From positions 1-9,385 of the forward strand of contig JADFPK010000062.1 in assembly GCA_022562375.1 (NCBI GenBank): a DNA stretch of 9,385 nucleotides, read 5' to 3'. Under the pieces are notes generated by a model. The model was not told where the DNA came from, searched no databases, and saw only the letters and a program-made list of their open reading frames with translations. This DNA is from Pseudomonadota bacterium. Lineage in GTDB: Bacteria; Pseudomonadota; Alphaproteobacteria; SMXQ01. The stretch's first letter is position 1. Each line of letters opens with the position of its first letter. Both the position numbers and the translations under genes were made by a program. Shown piece by piece: positions 1 through 6,964 of this stretch.

Positions 1-989
1 CGCTTGCCGTGCTCTATTTTTCCGGCGCCATGAACATCTGGTGGCTGTTCGCCCTCAGCCTTTATCACGGCGTCGCCAACGCCGCCAGCCTGCCGGCGCG
101 GCTCGCCATCGTGCCGTCGCTGGTGCCACGCGCCGATCTCTCCTCCGCCATCGCGCTGGGTTCCGTCGTCTTCAACCTGTCGCGCTTCGCCGGTCCCGCC
201 GCCGCCGGCGTGATCATCGCCACCGCCGGCCTCGGCATGGCCTTCGTCGTCAACGCGCTGACATTCTTCGTATTCGCCCTGACGCTGGCCATGCTGCGCA
301 TCGAGGCGGAGCCGGCAAGGGAGGCAGAAGGACACATCTTCGCCGATGTCGCCCAGGGGTTTCGCTACATGATTTCCCATCCCGGCATCGGGCCGGTGAT
401 GCTGTTGTTGATCGTAAGCGCCATCCTCGCCCGCCCCTTCATCGACCTGCTGCCCGGCTTCGCCGCCGACGTCTTCGGCCGCGGCGCCGAGGCGCTGGCA
501 TGGATGGTCTCGGTCACCGGATTGGGCGCCGGTTGCGGCGCGCTGTGGTTGGCGATGCGCGATTCGATCAAGGGCCTCACCGTCATCGCCGTCGGTTTCG
601 TGCTGGTGGCCGGGCTCGGCCTCCTCATTTTCACGGCGACGGACATCTTCTGGGTGGCGCTGCCGGCCCTGTTCGTCACCGGCTCCGGCATCGCGGTTTC
701 GGCCATCGGCGTGCTGACCCTGGTGCAGACCGCCGTCGCGCCCAATATGCGCGGCCGCGTCGTCAGCCTTTACGGCATCGTCTTCAGGGGCGGACCCGCC
801 TTCGGCGCCCTGGCAATGGGCTGGATGGCCTCGGAGTTGGGGTTGCGCCTGCCGGTGGCCGGCGGCGCGGTGCTGTGTATAGTTGCCTGGGCTTGGGCCA
901 TCCGGCGATTGGAATTTGTCGCCCTTTCGCTCGAAGAGGCGCCCGGCGGCGATCCGGGCGGCGCGGACAAGCCGGTAAACGATACGTGA
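1..989 (+). CDS. MFS transporter, EntS/MFS_3-like exporter (5' end cut off by window)
   Basis: This is the C-terminal ~328 residues of a major facilitator superfamily permease. The frame is already open at the first bases and the GTG at 9 lies inside the gene, so the true start is upstream. The protein is almost entirely hydrophobic helices joined by short charged loops. The helix containing GPAAAGVIIATAGLG followed by a second helix rich in F, V and A, and the late segment RGRVVSLYGIVFRGGPAFGAL, are typical of the MFS_3 (enterobactin-exporter EntS-like) branch of drug and siderophore exporters. With a usual family length of about 400-420 residues, roughly the first 80-90 (the first two or three helices) are missing. 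The tail after the last helix is short and Gly/Pro-rich. The stop lies 7 bp before the Nudix gene, so the two are probably co-transcribed. The substrate cannot be read from the sequence. Confidence 0.85.
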   Translation, partial: LAVLYFSGAMNIWWLFALSLYHGVANAASLPARLAIVPSLVPRADLSSAIALGSVVFNLSRFAGPAAAGVIIATAGLGMAFVVNALTFFVFALTLAMLRIEAEPAREAEGHIFADVAQGFRYMISHPGIGPVMLLLIVSAILARPFIDLLPGFAADVFGRGAEALAWMVSVTGLGAGCGALWLAMRDSIKGLTVIAVGFVLVAGLGLLIFTATDIFWVALPALFVTGSGIAVSAIGVLTLVQTAVAPNMRGRVVSLYGIVFRGGPAFGALAMGWMASELGLRLPVAGGAVLCIVAWAWAIRRLEFVALSLEEAPGGDPGGADKPVNDT

Positions 990-996
990 GGGGTCC

Positions 997-1596
997 ATGA
1001 ACGAAAACGACGTCGAGATCATCGACAAGGAAACCGCCTTTCAGGGCTATTTCCGCATCGACCGATACCGCTTGCGCCACCGGCTTTTCGCCGGCGGCTG
1101 GAGCGAGCCCATCACCCGGGAAGTGTTCGAACGCGGCCATGTGGTCGGCGTCCTTCCTTATGATCCGATCGAGGATCGGGTGGTGCTGATCGAGCAGTTC
1201 CGCATCGGCGCCTATGCCGCCGGGTTCTCGCCCTGGCTGATCGAGATCGTCGCCGGCGTCATCGAAGAGGGCGAGGGACCGGAAGAGGTGGCCCGGCGGG
1301 AAACCTTGGAGGAGACCGGTTGCACCGTCACCGAATTGATGCCGGTCATGACCTATCTCCCCGCGCCCGGCGGCGCATCGGAGACCGTCAAGCTGTTTTG
1401 TGGCCGCGTCGACGCCACGGGCGCCGGCGGCATCCACGGCGAGAAGGAAGAGCATGAGGACATCCGCGTCTTCCCGGTGCCCTTCACCGAGGCCATGGCC
1501 AGGCTCAAGCGCGGCGAGATCAGGAACGCCGTCAGCATCATCGCCCTGCAATGGCTGGCGCTGAACCATGATGATTTACGCCGGCGCTGGGGGTAA
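997..1596 (+). CDS. nudF: Nudix hydrolase, ADP-ribose pyrophosphatase family
   Basis: A 199-residue protein close to the length of E. coli NudF (209). The family hydrolyses ADP-ribose to AMP and ribose 5-phosphate using Mg2+, in the cytoplasm. A complete Nudix box is visible: G87, E93, R101, E102, E105, E106 and G108 in the spacing G-x5-E-x7-RE-x2-EE-x-G, with the segment RETLEETG at its core. The N-terminal half has the strand-rich domain that builds the dimer in ADP-ribose pyrophosphatases, including VVLIEQFRIGAY before the box. The segment YLPAPGGASETVKLF after the box is also characteristic of this subfamily. The ATG at 997 is preceded by GAGGGG at suitable spacing and by the MFS stop 7 bp upstream, which suggests one transcript. 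The exact substrate could be another nucleoside diphosphate sugar, so the nudF name is by family. Confidence 0.88.
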   Translation: MNENDVEIIDKETAFQGYFRIDRYRLRHRLFAGGWSEPITREVFERGHVVGVLPYDPIEDRVVLIEQFRIGAYAAGFSPWLIEIVAGVIEEGEGPEEVARRETLEETGCTVTELMPVMTYLPAPGGASETVKLFCGRVDATGAGGIHGEKEEHEDIRVFPVPFTEAMARLKRGEIRNAVSIIALQWLALNHDDLRRRWG

Positions 1597-1692
1597 AGGG
1601 CCGAGGACCCGGGCCGGCGCCTGTCCCCTTGATCGCCCGCGGACGGCCCGCTAATCTCCGGCGACGCCCAGAGCAAAAATACGAGACCCCCG

Positions 1693-2694
1693 ATGGACAT
1701 TCGCGACGGCTTCATCGACACCATCGGCAACACGCCGCTGATCAGGCTGAAGAGAGCCTCGGAGGAGACGGGATGTGAAATCCTCGGCAAGGCCGAGTTC
1801 CTCAACCCCGGCAGTTCGGTGAAGGACCGGGCGGCGCTCTATATCGTCATGGACGCCGAGAAGCGCGGGACGCTCAAACCGGGCGGCATCATCGTCGAGG
1901 GCACCGCCGGCAATACCGGGATCGGACTGGCGCTGGTCGGCAATGCGCTTGGCTATCGTTCGGTGATCGTCATCCCCGAAACCCAGAGCCAGGAAAAGAA
2001 GGACATGCTGAGGCTGTGCGGCGCCGAGTTGATCGAGGTGCCCGCCGTGCCTTACGCCGATGACAACAACTACGTCAAATATTCCGGCCGCCTCGCCGAG
2101 GAACTCAACGAAAAGGAGCCCAACGGCGCCATCTGGGCCAATCAGTTCGACAACGTCGCCAACCGCCAGGCCCATCTCGAGGGCACCGGGCCGGAGATCT
2201 GGGAGCAGACCAAGGGTAAAGTGGACGCCTTCATCTGCGCCATCGGCACCGGCGGCACCGTCGCCGGCGTCGGCATGGCGCTCAAGGAGCGCAACCCCGA
2301 CATCGTCATCGCCATCGCCGATCCCATGGGCGCGGCGCTTTACAATTACTACAAGCACGGCGAACTCAAGGCGGAAGGCAGCTCGATCACCGAGGGGATC
2401 GGCCAGGGGCGGGTGACGGCGAACCTGGAAGGGGCGCCGATCGACGACGCCTTCCAGATACCGGACGCCGAAGCGCTGCCCATCGTTTTCGATCTCTTGA
2501 AGCATGAGGGGCTGTGCATGGGCGGATCGACGGGCATCAACGTCGCCGGCGCCATACGCCTGGCCAAACAGATGGGGCCGGGGCACACCATCGTCACCAT
2601 CCTCGCCGATTACGGCCAGCTCTACCAAAGCAAGATATTCAACCTCGAATTCCTGCGCCAGCACGACCTGCCGCTGCCCGACTGGCTGACCTGA
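1693..2694 (+). CDS. cysK: cysteine synthase A (O-acetylserine sulfhydrylase)
   Basis: A 333-residue fold-type II PLP enzyme. It makes L-cysteine and acetate from O-acetylserine and sulfide in the cytoplasm, the last step of sulfate assimilation. The N-terminus carries IGNTPLIRLK. The PLP lysine is K44 in SSVKDRA. The substrate loop is TAGNTG (71-76), where E. coli CysK has TSGNTG. The phosphate-binding loop is GTGGT (185-189), and GGSTGIN (277-283) lies near the pyridine nitrogen site. The TAGNTG form with QFDNVANRQAH is, from memory, usual in alphaproteobacterial CysK. The ATG at 1693 is chosen because the alignment-like start is immediate; its ribosome site (ACGAG) is weak. There are 96 bp to the Nudix gene upstream and 71 bp to sseA downstream. 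A cystathionine beta-synthase role is possible, but there is no haem or CBS domain. Confidence 0.9.
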   Translation: MDIRDGFIDTIGNTPLIRLKRASEETGCEILGKAEFLNPGSSVKDRAALYIVMDAEKRGTLKPGGIIVEGTAGNTGIGLALVGNALGYRSVIVIPETQSQEKKDMLRLCGAELIEVPAVPYADDNNYVKYSGRLAEELNEKEPNGAIWANQFDNVANRQAHLEGTGPEIWEQTKGKVDAFICAIGTGGTVAGVGMALKERNPDIVIAIADPMGAALYNYYKHGELKAEGSSITEGIGQGRVTANLEGAPIDDAFQIPDAEALPIVFDLLKHEGLCMGGSTGINVAGAIRLAKQMGPGHTIVTILADYGQLYQSKIFNLEFLRQHDLPLPDWLT

Positions 2695-2765
2695 AATGGC
2701 GCCGCCAACGGCACCGGCGGGTGGGCGGCGGCATTTCGTTCCTTCCAATTCGCGGGGTCAATGCC

Positions 2766-3620
2766 ATGGACTACGTCAATCCCCAATCCCTGGTCTCCAC
2801 CGAGTGGCTGGCGGCGAACCTCACCAACACCGGGGTGCGCATCGTCGATGCCTCCCTGACCCTGGCCGGCGATGAGGGGCGCGATGCGAAGACCAAGTTC
2901 GCCGCGCGCCATATTCCGGGCGCGGTGTTCTTCGACATCGACGCGATCGCCGACCGCGACAGCGCGCTGCCCCATATGATGCCCGATGCGGAGACCTTCG
3001 CGGCGTCCGTCGGCGCGCTCGGCATCGGCAACGAAGCGAGGGTGGTGGTCTATGACAGCCACGGCCTTTTTTCCGCCGGTCGGGCGTGGTGGATGTTCCG
3101 CGCCTTCGGGCACGATGACGTCGCCATCCTCAATGGCGGTTTCCCCAAGTGGGTGCGCGAGGATCGCGCCACCGAGCCGGGCGCGCGCCAACCACCCCCG
3201 GCCCGGTTCGACGCCAGGCTCGATCCCGCCAGGATCAGGGACTTCGACCAGGTCCTCGCCAACATCGAAAGCCGCGACGCCCAGGTGATCGACGCCCGCG
3301 GCTCCCCCCGCTTCACCGCGAGCGCACCCGAACCCCGCGCCGGGCTCGCCGGCGGCCATATCCCCGGCAGCGTCAATCTCCCCTATGGCGATCTCCTGAA
3401 GCGCGAGGACGGGACGCTGTTGGCGGCGCCGGAACTGGCGAAAAAATTCGCCGGGATCCCCCTCGATATGACGGCGCCGGTGATCGCCACCTGCGGTTCG
3501 GGCGTGACCGCGGCGGCGCTCGTCTTCGCGCTCCATCTGCTGGGCAAGGACGACGCCGCGGTCTATGACGGTTCGTGGTCGGAATGGGGCGGGCGCGAGG
3601 ACGCCCCGGTGGAGAGCTGA
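2766..3620 (+). CDS. sseA: 3-mercaptopyruvate sulfurtransferase (two-domain rhodanese)
   Basis: A 284-residue two-domain sulfurtransferase. It moves sulfur from 3-mercaptopyruvate to thiols or cyanide, giving persulfides and H2S. The inactive N-terminal rhodanese domain spans about residues 5-130 (VDASLTL, HIPGAVFFDID, GGFPKW). The catalytic domain spans about 158-280 and holds VIDARGSPRF, PEPRAGLAGGHIPG and the active-site loop CGSGVTA with Cys243. CG[ST]GVT marks mercaptopyruvate sulfurtransferase rather than thiosulfate sulfurtransferase, whose loop is CRxGx[RT]. Arg191 of PEPR is the expected substrate-binding arginine. The open frame extends upstream to 2514 inside cysK, but similarity begins at MDYVNP. 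The ATG at 2766 has GGGG at 2754-2757, 8 nt away, so 2766 is preferred. It follows cysK by 71 bp and is probably in the same sulfur operon. Confidence 0.9.
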   Translation: MDYVNPQSLVSTEWLAANLTNTGVRIVDASLTLAGDEGRDAKTKFAARHIPGAVFFDIDAIADRDSALPHMMPDAETFAASVGALGIGNEARVVVYDSHGLFSAGRAWWMFRAFGHDDVAILNGGFPKWVREDRATEPGARQPPPARFDARLDPARIRDFDQVLANIESRDAQVIDARGSPRFTASAPEPRAGLAGGHIPGSVNLPYGDLLKREDGTLLAAPELAKKFAGIPLDMTAPVIATCGSGVTAAALVFALHLLGKDDAAVYDGSWSEWGGREDAPVES

Positions 3621-3647
3621 GACCGGTTTCAACCCGGATTCCCCGGA

Positions 3648-3670
3648 TAGGTTGCGATTTCACCAACCTA
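3648..3670. promoter_or_regulatory. 7-bp perfect inverted repeat downstream of sseA (operator or weak hairpin)
   Basis: TAGGTTG (3648-3654) and CAACCTA (3664-3670) are exact reverse complements separated by 9 bases. The repeat sits 27 bp after the sseA stop and 245 bp before the malonyl-CoA decarboxylase start. No T-run follows the right arm, so a standard intrinsic terminator is not supported. It could be a regulator-binding site or a transcript hairpin. The function is inference. Confidence 0.3.
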
Positions 3671-3677
3671 GGACGCC

Positions 3678-3695
3678 GATTCTGATATAAGAATC
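3678..3695. promoter_or_regulatory. AT-rich palindrome upstream of malonyl-CoA decarboxylase (candidate operator/promoter)
   Basis: GATTCTGATATAAGAATC has perfect 6-bp arms around GATATA. With the following AATATATT it forms an A+T-rich island in otherwise very GC-rich DNA, a common look for a promoter with an overlapping repressor site. TATAAG (3686-3691) and TATATT (3698-3703) are possible -10 elements, but I see no good -35. Malonate genes are often controlled by a GntR-type regulator (MatR), yet this palindrome does not match the MatR site as I remember it, and no regulator gene is nearby. The rest of 3621-3915 holds short palindromes but no supportable gene. Confidence 0.35.
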
Positions 3696-3877
3696 AATAT
3701 ATTGCGGCGATACTGGGGGCTCGGTCGTGGTGCACCCCATGGGTGAAGCGAAACTGGAGCCTCTCTTCGGGTCGATTTCGACCGCCGCCTGATCGATGAT
3801 CCGCGGCCAAGACCCGCTCCGACGGTGGCCGAGGAAATCCACGGCAGGGTATAAAACGACGGGAGAGGTGTGTCTGA

Positions 3878-3919
3878 ATGACGAAAAACCGGGCCGATCC
3901 AACCGACGGGCGTCCATGA
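3878..3919 (+). other. 13-codon leader ORF overlapping the decarboxylase start
   Basis: An ATG at 3878 lies about 10 nt after the purine-rich GGGAGAGG (3861-3868). It opens a 13-residue frame, MTKNRADPTDGRP, that ends in TGA at 3917-3919. That stop overlaps the ATG of the decarboxylase at 3916 as ATGA, the classic geometry for translational coupling. The decarboxylase ATG itself has only a poor ribosome site (GACGGGCG), so coupling would make sense. The peptide resembles nothing I know. The alternative is chance, with the decarboxylase starting at an upstream in-frame codon such as GTG 3868. Confidence 0.3.
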
Positions 3920-5337
3920 ACGAACAGAGTTCCGCGAGCTTCCTTGACCGCACCCTGAGTAACCTGCGCAACACTTGGCGCGACATCGCCGAATCGGCAT
4001 CCGGGCGCGGCGACGGGGCGTTGCGTCCGGACCTGCCCGAAGACGATGCGGATGAGCTGCGGGCCCGGATGCGGGATTGTCTCAAGGCGCAGGGCGGCGA
4101 GGCTTCGGGCCGGGCGCGGGCGGCGGCGATAGGGCGTGCCTATCTCGAGCTCGATGAGACCGGCCGGCAGCGCTTCCTGCGCATATTGGCCGATGATTTC
4201 GCCACCGACGCGGGGTCTGTCGACGCCGCCGTCGAGGGCTTGCGGAGCGCCAAGGGGTCGGTCGAACGCGGCGCGGCGGAACGCGCTCTCGCGACCGCTC
4301 TTCAAGCGCCGAGGGTCAAACTCCTGACCCAGTTCAACACCCTTCCCGAAGGGGTGAAGTTCCTGGTGGACATGCGCGCGGACCTGTTGGCCTTCGCCAA
4401 GGTAGATGGCGCGCTCCAAGGGCTGGAATCGGATTTCAAGGGGCTTTTGGCCTCTTGGTTCGATGTCGGTTTCTTCGAGCTCCGCCGCATCACCTGGGAT
4501 GCCCCGGCGACACTGCTTGAAAAGCTCATCGCCTATGAGGCCGTGCACACCATACGAAGCTGGGACGACCTCAAGAACCGGCTCGATTCGGACCGGCGAT
4601 GCTTCGCCTATTTTCATCCCTGCATGCCCGAGGAGCCGCTCATCTTCGTCGAGGTAGCGCTCCTCAGCGGCCTCGCTGACAACATCCAGGTCCTGCTCGA
4701 CCAAACCACGCCGGTCGGGGACCCCCGGGATGCGGACACCGCCACCTTCTATTCCATCTCCACCGCCCAGAAGGGGCTCGCCGGAATCTCTTTCGGCAAC
4801 TTCCTCATCAAGGGGGTGATCGACATGCTGACTGCCGAGTTCAAGAGGCTGAAGACCTTCGCCACGCTGTCACCCGTGCCCGAATTTCGCGCCTGGCTCG
4901 ACGCCGCGCTGGCTACCGGAGACGATGGGCTGCTTAACCCCTTGGAACGCAAGCTCCTGGGCGCGCGCGCCAACGGCGCGGAAGGCCGCGACAAGCTGAA
5001 GCTCCTTTTGGAAACCCCGGACTGGCACCGGAACGCGGCGGTCGCGGACGCCCTGCGGGCGCCAATGATGCGCCTGTGCGCAGGGTATCTCGTCAACGAG
5101 AAGAGGAACTCCGGCGGGGCGCTGGACCCGGTGGCGCATTTCCATTTTTCCAACGGGGCCAGGATCGAACGGCTGAACTGGCTCGCCGACCGATCGCCAA
5201 AGAGGATGGCCCAGTCCGGCGGCATCATGGTCAACTACCTCTATCGCCTATCGAGGATCGAGGATTACCACGAGGCCTACTCCGACGCCGGCAAGGTCGC
5301 CCTCTCGCCCGCCATCAAGACCCTGTTGAAGGGTTAG
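3916..5337 (+). CDS. malonyl-CoA decarboxylase
   Basis: A 473-residue protein of the MCD (MLYCD/MatA) family, which converts malonyl-CoA to acetyl-CoA and CO2 in the cytoplasm and allows malonate use or malonyl-CoA turnover. The N-terminal ~190 residues form the helical oligomerisation domain. The C-terminal part is the acetyltransferase-like catalytic domain with CFAYFHPCMPEEPLIFVEVAL (split here: CFAYFHP at 229-235, PLIFVEVAL at 241-249), FYSISTAQKGLAG (278-290), HFHFSNGA (408-415), and GGIMVNYLY (435-443). Ser280/282 and His408/410 are the regions of the family's catalytic Ser and His. The frame is open back to 3796. I choose ATG 3916 because residues before it look non-conserved and it overlaps the leader ORF stop; GTG 3868 is an alternative. 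No malonyl-CoA synthetase or regulator gene lies beside it, unlike mat operons. A truncated tctA follows in the same frame after TAG. Confidence 0.9.
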   Translation: MNEQSSASFLDRTLSNLRNTWRDIAESASGRGDGALRPDLPEDDADELRARMRDCLKAQGGEASGRARAAAIGRAYLELDETGRQRFLRILADDFATDAGSVDAAVEGLRSAKGSVERGAAERALATALQAPRVKLLTQFNTLPEGVKFLVDMRADLLAFAKVDGALQGLESDFKGLLASWFDVGFFELRRITWDAPATLLEKLIAYEAVHTIRSWDDLKNRLDSDRRCFAYFHPCMPEEPLIFVEVALLSGLADNIQVLLDQTTPVGDPRDADTATFYSISTAQKGLAGISFGNFLIKGVIDMLTAEFKRLKTFATLSPVPEFRAWLDAALATGDDGLLNPLERKLLGARANGAEGRDKLKLLLETPDWHRNAAVADALRAPMMRLCAGYLVNEKRNSGGALDPVAHFHFSNGARIERLNWLADRSPKRMAQSGGIMVNYLYRLSRIEDYHEAYSDAGKVALSPAIKTLLKG

Positions 5338-5355
5338 CCAAGGGAGGGCGCAAAC

Positions 5356-5649
5356 GGGGTTTACAGCCACTCCAACAGCATCGACGACCTTTGGATCATG
5401 AGCGTCATGGGGGTTCTCGGCTACTTCATGAAGAAATACGACTTCCCCGCGGCGCCGCTGGTCCTCGGCCTGGTGCTCGAGCCGCTGCTTGAGAACGCGC
5501 TCGGGCAGTCGATGACGCTGTCCCACGGCAGCCTGGACATTTTCGTGACGCGGCCGATCTCGGGCGGGCTCCTGGCGGTGACCGTCATCATCGTCCTGAC
5601 GCCCCTGGTCGCCCGCCTGTTCCCCCGCAGACCGAAGAAGATCGGCTGA
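5356..5649 (+). pseudogene. C-terminal remnant of a TctA-family tricarboxylate transporter permease
   Basis: This stretch encodes only the last ~97 residues of a TctA permease, the large ~500-residue membrane subunit of tripartite tricarboxylate transporters, which take up citrate and other carboxylates with TctB and a periplasmic TctC. Recognisable family features in order are GVYS..NS..DLW, a GVLGYFMKKYDFPAAPLVLG segment, LEPLLENAL, and the end block FVTRPIS followed by a last hydrophobic helix and a basic tail. Similarity begins at about 5356, before the first ATG (5398), and no start codon with a ribosome site precedes it. The segment is therefore a 5'-truncated gene rather than a small protein. 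The surviving frame has no internal stop, so the truncation may be recent. No tctB or tctC is nearby. A small translated peptide from ATG 5398 (83 residues) cannot be excluded. Confidence 0.8.
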
Positions 5650-5653
5650 CCGC

Positions 5654-5682
5654 GCCGGTCGAAACCCGAGACCGGCCCTATT
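5654..5682 (+). terminator. candidate intrinsic terminator after the tctA remnant
   Basis: GCCGGTC (5654-5660) and GACCGGC (5670-5676) are perfect 7-bp complements with a 9-base loop. They are followed by CCTATTT, a short and imperfect T-run. The hairpin starts 5 bp after the remnant's stop. It would separate the decarboxylase transcript from metC. The poor T-run keeps the confidence modest. Confidence 0.45.
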
Positions 5683-5797
5683 TAAAAGCCGACGGAAGCT
5701 CTGGCGCCGGGCCTTGGCCGGTGCCAAGATGACGCCCGCCCGAAGGCGACGAATGGCTGCATGGTCCGGCAAGCGCGGCACGCGAGAGGCAACGAAT

Positions 5798-6964
5798 ATG
5801 AAGAAGGATACGCTGATCACCGCCACCGGCCGCGATCCGGAGAAGAATTTCGGCATCGTCAACCCGCCGGTCTATCACGCCTCGACCGTCACCTTTCCCA
5901 CCGTCGAGGCCCTCCAGGCGGCGACCCGGGATCCGTTCAACAACGTCTATTACGGCCGCTACGGCACGCCGACGACCTTCGCGCTGGAAGAAGCCATGGC
6001 CGAGATCGAGGGCGGGCACCGCGCCATCGCCTGCGCGTCCGGCCTCGGCGCCATCATGGCGACGCTGCTGGCGCATCTCGGCACCGGCGACCATCTGTTG
6101 ATGGTCGACAGCGCCTATGGCCCGACGCGCAAGATCTGCAATCTGGTGCTCGCCCGCTTCGGCATCGAGACCACCTTCTACGACCCCATGATCGGCGCCG
6201 GCATCGGCGAGCTGATGGGCGAGAACACCCGCGTCGTCTTTACCGAATCGCCGGGCTCACTCACCTTCGAGGTCCAGGACCTCCCCGCCATCGCCGCCGC
6301 CGCCCACGAGGGGGGCGCCGTGGTGGTGCTCGACAACAGCTGGGCGACGCCCTTGCATCTTGCGCCCTTCGAGCTCGGCGTCGATATCTCTGTCCACTCG
6401 GCGACCAAGTACCTCGCCGGTCATTCCGACCTCATGCTCGGCATCATCACGACGACGGAGGCGGCCTTCGACAAGGTCCGCCTCACCGCCGGCCTGATGG
6501 GCGGCTGTCCCGGCCCCGATGATTGTTACCTCGCGCTCAGGGGATTGCGGACGCTGGCCGTGCGTCTTGCCCGCCACCGGGAGACCGGGCTCGCCCTCAG
6601 CCATTGGCTGAAGGATCGCCCGGAGGTCGCGCGCATCCTCCATCCCGCCGATGAGGACTGTCCCGGCCATGAGTTCTGGAAACGGGATTTCACCGGCGCC
6701 TCCGGCCTCTTCAGCATCGTGCTCGAGCCCTGTTCCGCCAAGGCCGTCGCCGCCATGCTCGACGGCATGGAGCGCTTCGCCATGGGCTATAGCTGGGGCG
6801 GTTACGAGAGCCTGATCCTGCCGGCGGACCCGAGGCCGCTCCGGACGGCGACGGAATGGCGGGCCGAGGGGCAATTGATCCGTCTCCACCCCGGGCTTGA
6901 GGACGCCGGCGATTTGATCGCCGACCTCGAGCAAGGATTCGAACGCCTCAACCGGAACGCCTGA
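5798..6964 (+). CDS. metC: cystathionine beta-lyase
   Basis: A 388-residue fold-type I PLP enzyme of the Cys/Met metabolism family. It cleaves cystathionine to homocysteine, pyruvate and ammonia on the way to methionine, in the cytoplasm. Visible elements are YYGRYGTPT (51-59, phosphate-site Tyr/Arg), SGLGAI (81-86), the PLP-stacking Tyr107 in DSAYGPTR, Asp179 in VLDNSW, and the PLP lysine K204 in HSATKYLAGHSD. The late motif YSWGGYESL (331-339) is characteristic of the beta-lyase rather than cystathionine gamma-synthase. The frame is open back to 5714, but ATG 5798 has GAGAGG (5784-5789) 8 nt upstream and gives the usual N-terminus. It shares the sulfur theme with cysK and sseA, from which it is separated by the decarboxylase and tctA remnant. 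Its 3' end overlaps znuB's 3' end by 17 bp on the opposite strand. Confidence 0.92.
   Translation: MKKDTLITATGRDPEKNFGIVNPPVYHASTVTFPTVEALQAATRDPFNNVYYGRYGTPTTFALEEAMAEIEGGHRAIACASGLGAIMATLLAHLGTGDHLLMVDSAYGPTRKICNLVLARFGIETTFYDPMIGAGIGELMGENTRVVFTESPGSLTFEVQDLPAIAAAAHEGGAVVVLDNSWATPLHLAPFELGVDISVHSATKYLAGHSDLMLGIITTTEAAFDKVRLTAGLMGGCPGPDDCYLALRGLRTLAVRLARHRETGLALSHWLKDRPEVARILHPADEDCPGHEFWKRDFTGASGLFSIVLEPCSAKAVAAMLDGMERFAMGYSWGGYESLILPADPRPLRTATEWRAEGQLIRLHPGLEDAGDLIADLEQGFERLNRNA

Noticed and set aside
41..1000. Arg-rich plus-strand frame of 319 codons over the MFS gene
   Set aside because: It is an out-of-frame reading of the MFS gene. The extreme Arg content is an artefact of GC-rich codons, not a real protein.
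1651..2748. Long minus-strand open frame (365 codons) opposite cysK
   Set aside because: It is antisense to a clear CysK with all PLP motifs. Its Asp/Gly/Val-rich composition is what GC-rich antisense frames give.
3623..3670. Intrinsic terminator after sseA
   Set aside because: Short stems exist (CCGG/CCGG and TAGGTTG/CAACCTA), but no T-run follows, so a Rho-independent terminator is not supported.
3678..3703. MatR operator for malonate control
   Set aside because: The palindrome differs from the MatR site as I remember it, and no GntR regulator or matB is in the window. Only a generic candidate operator is reported.
2622..4704. Two long minus-strand frames (2622-3632 and 3694-4704) opposite sseA and the decarboxylase
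   Set aside because: Both are antisense to well-recognised enzymes and have no recognisable motif, so they are shadow frames of high GC content.
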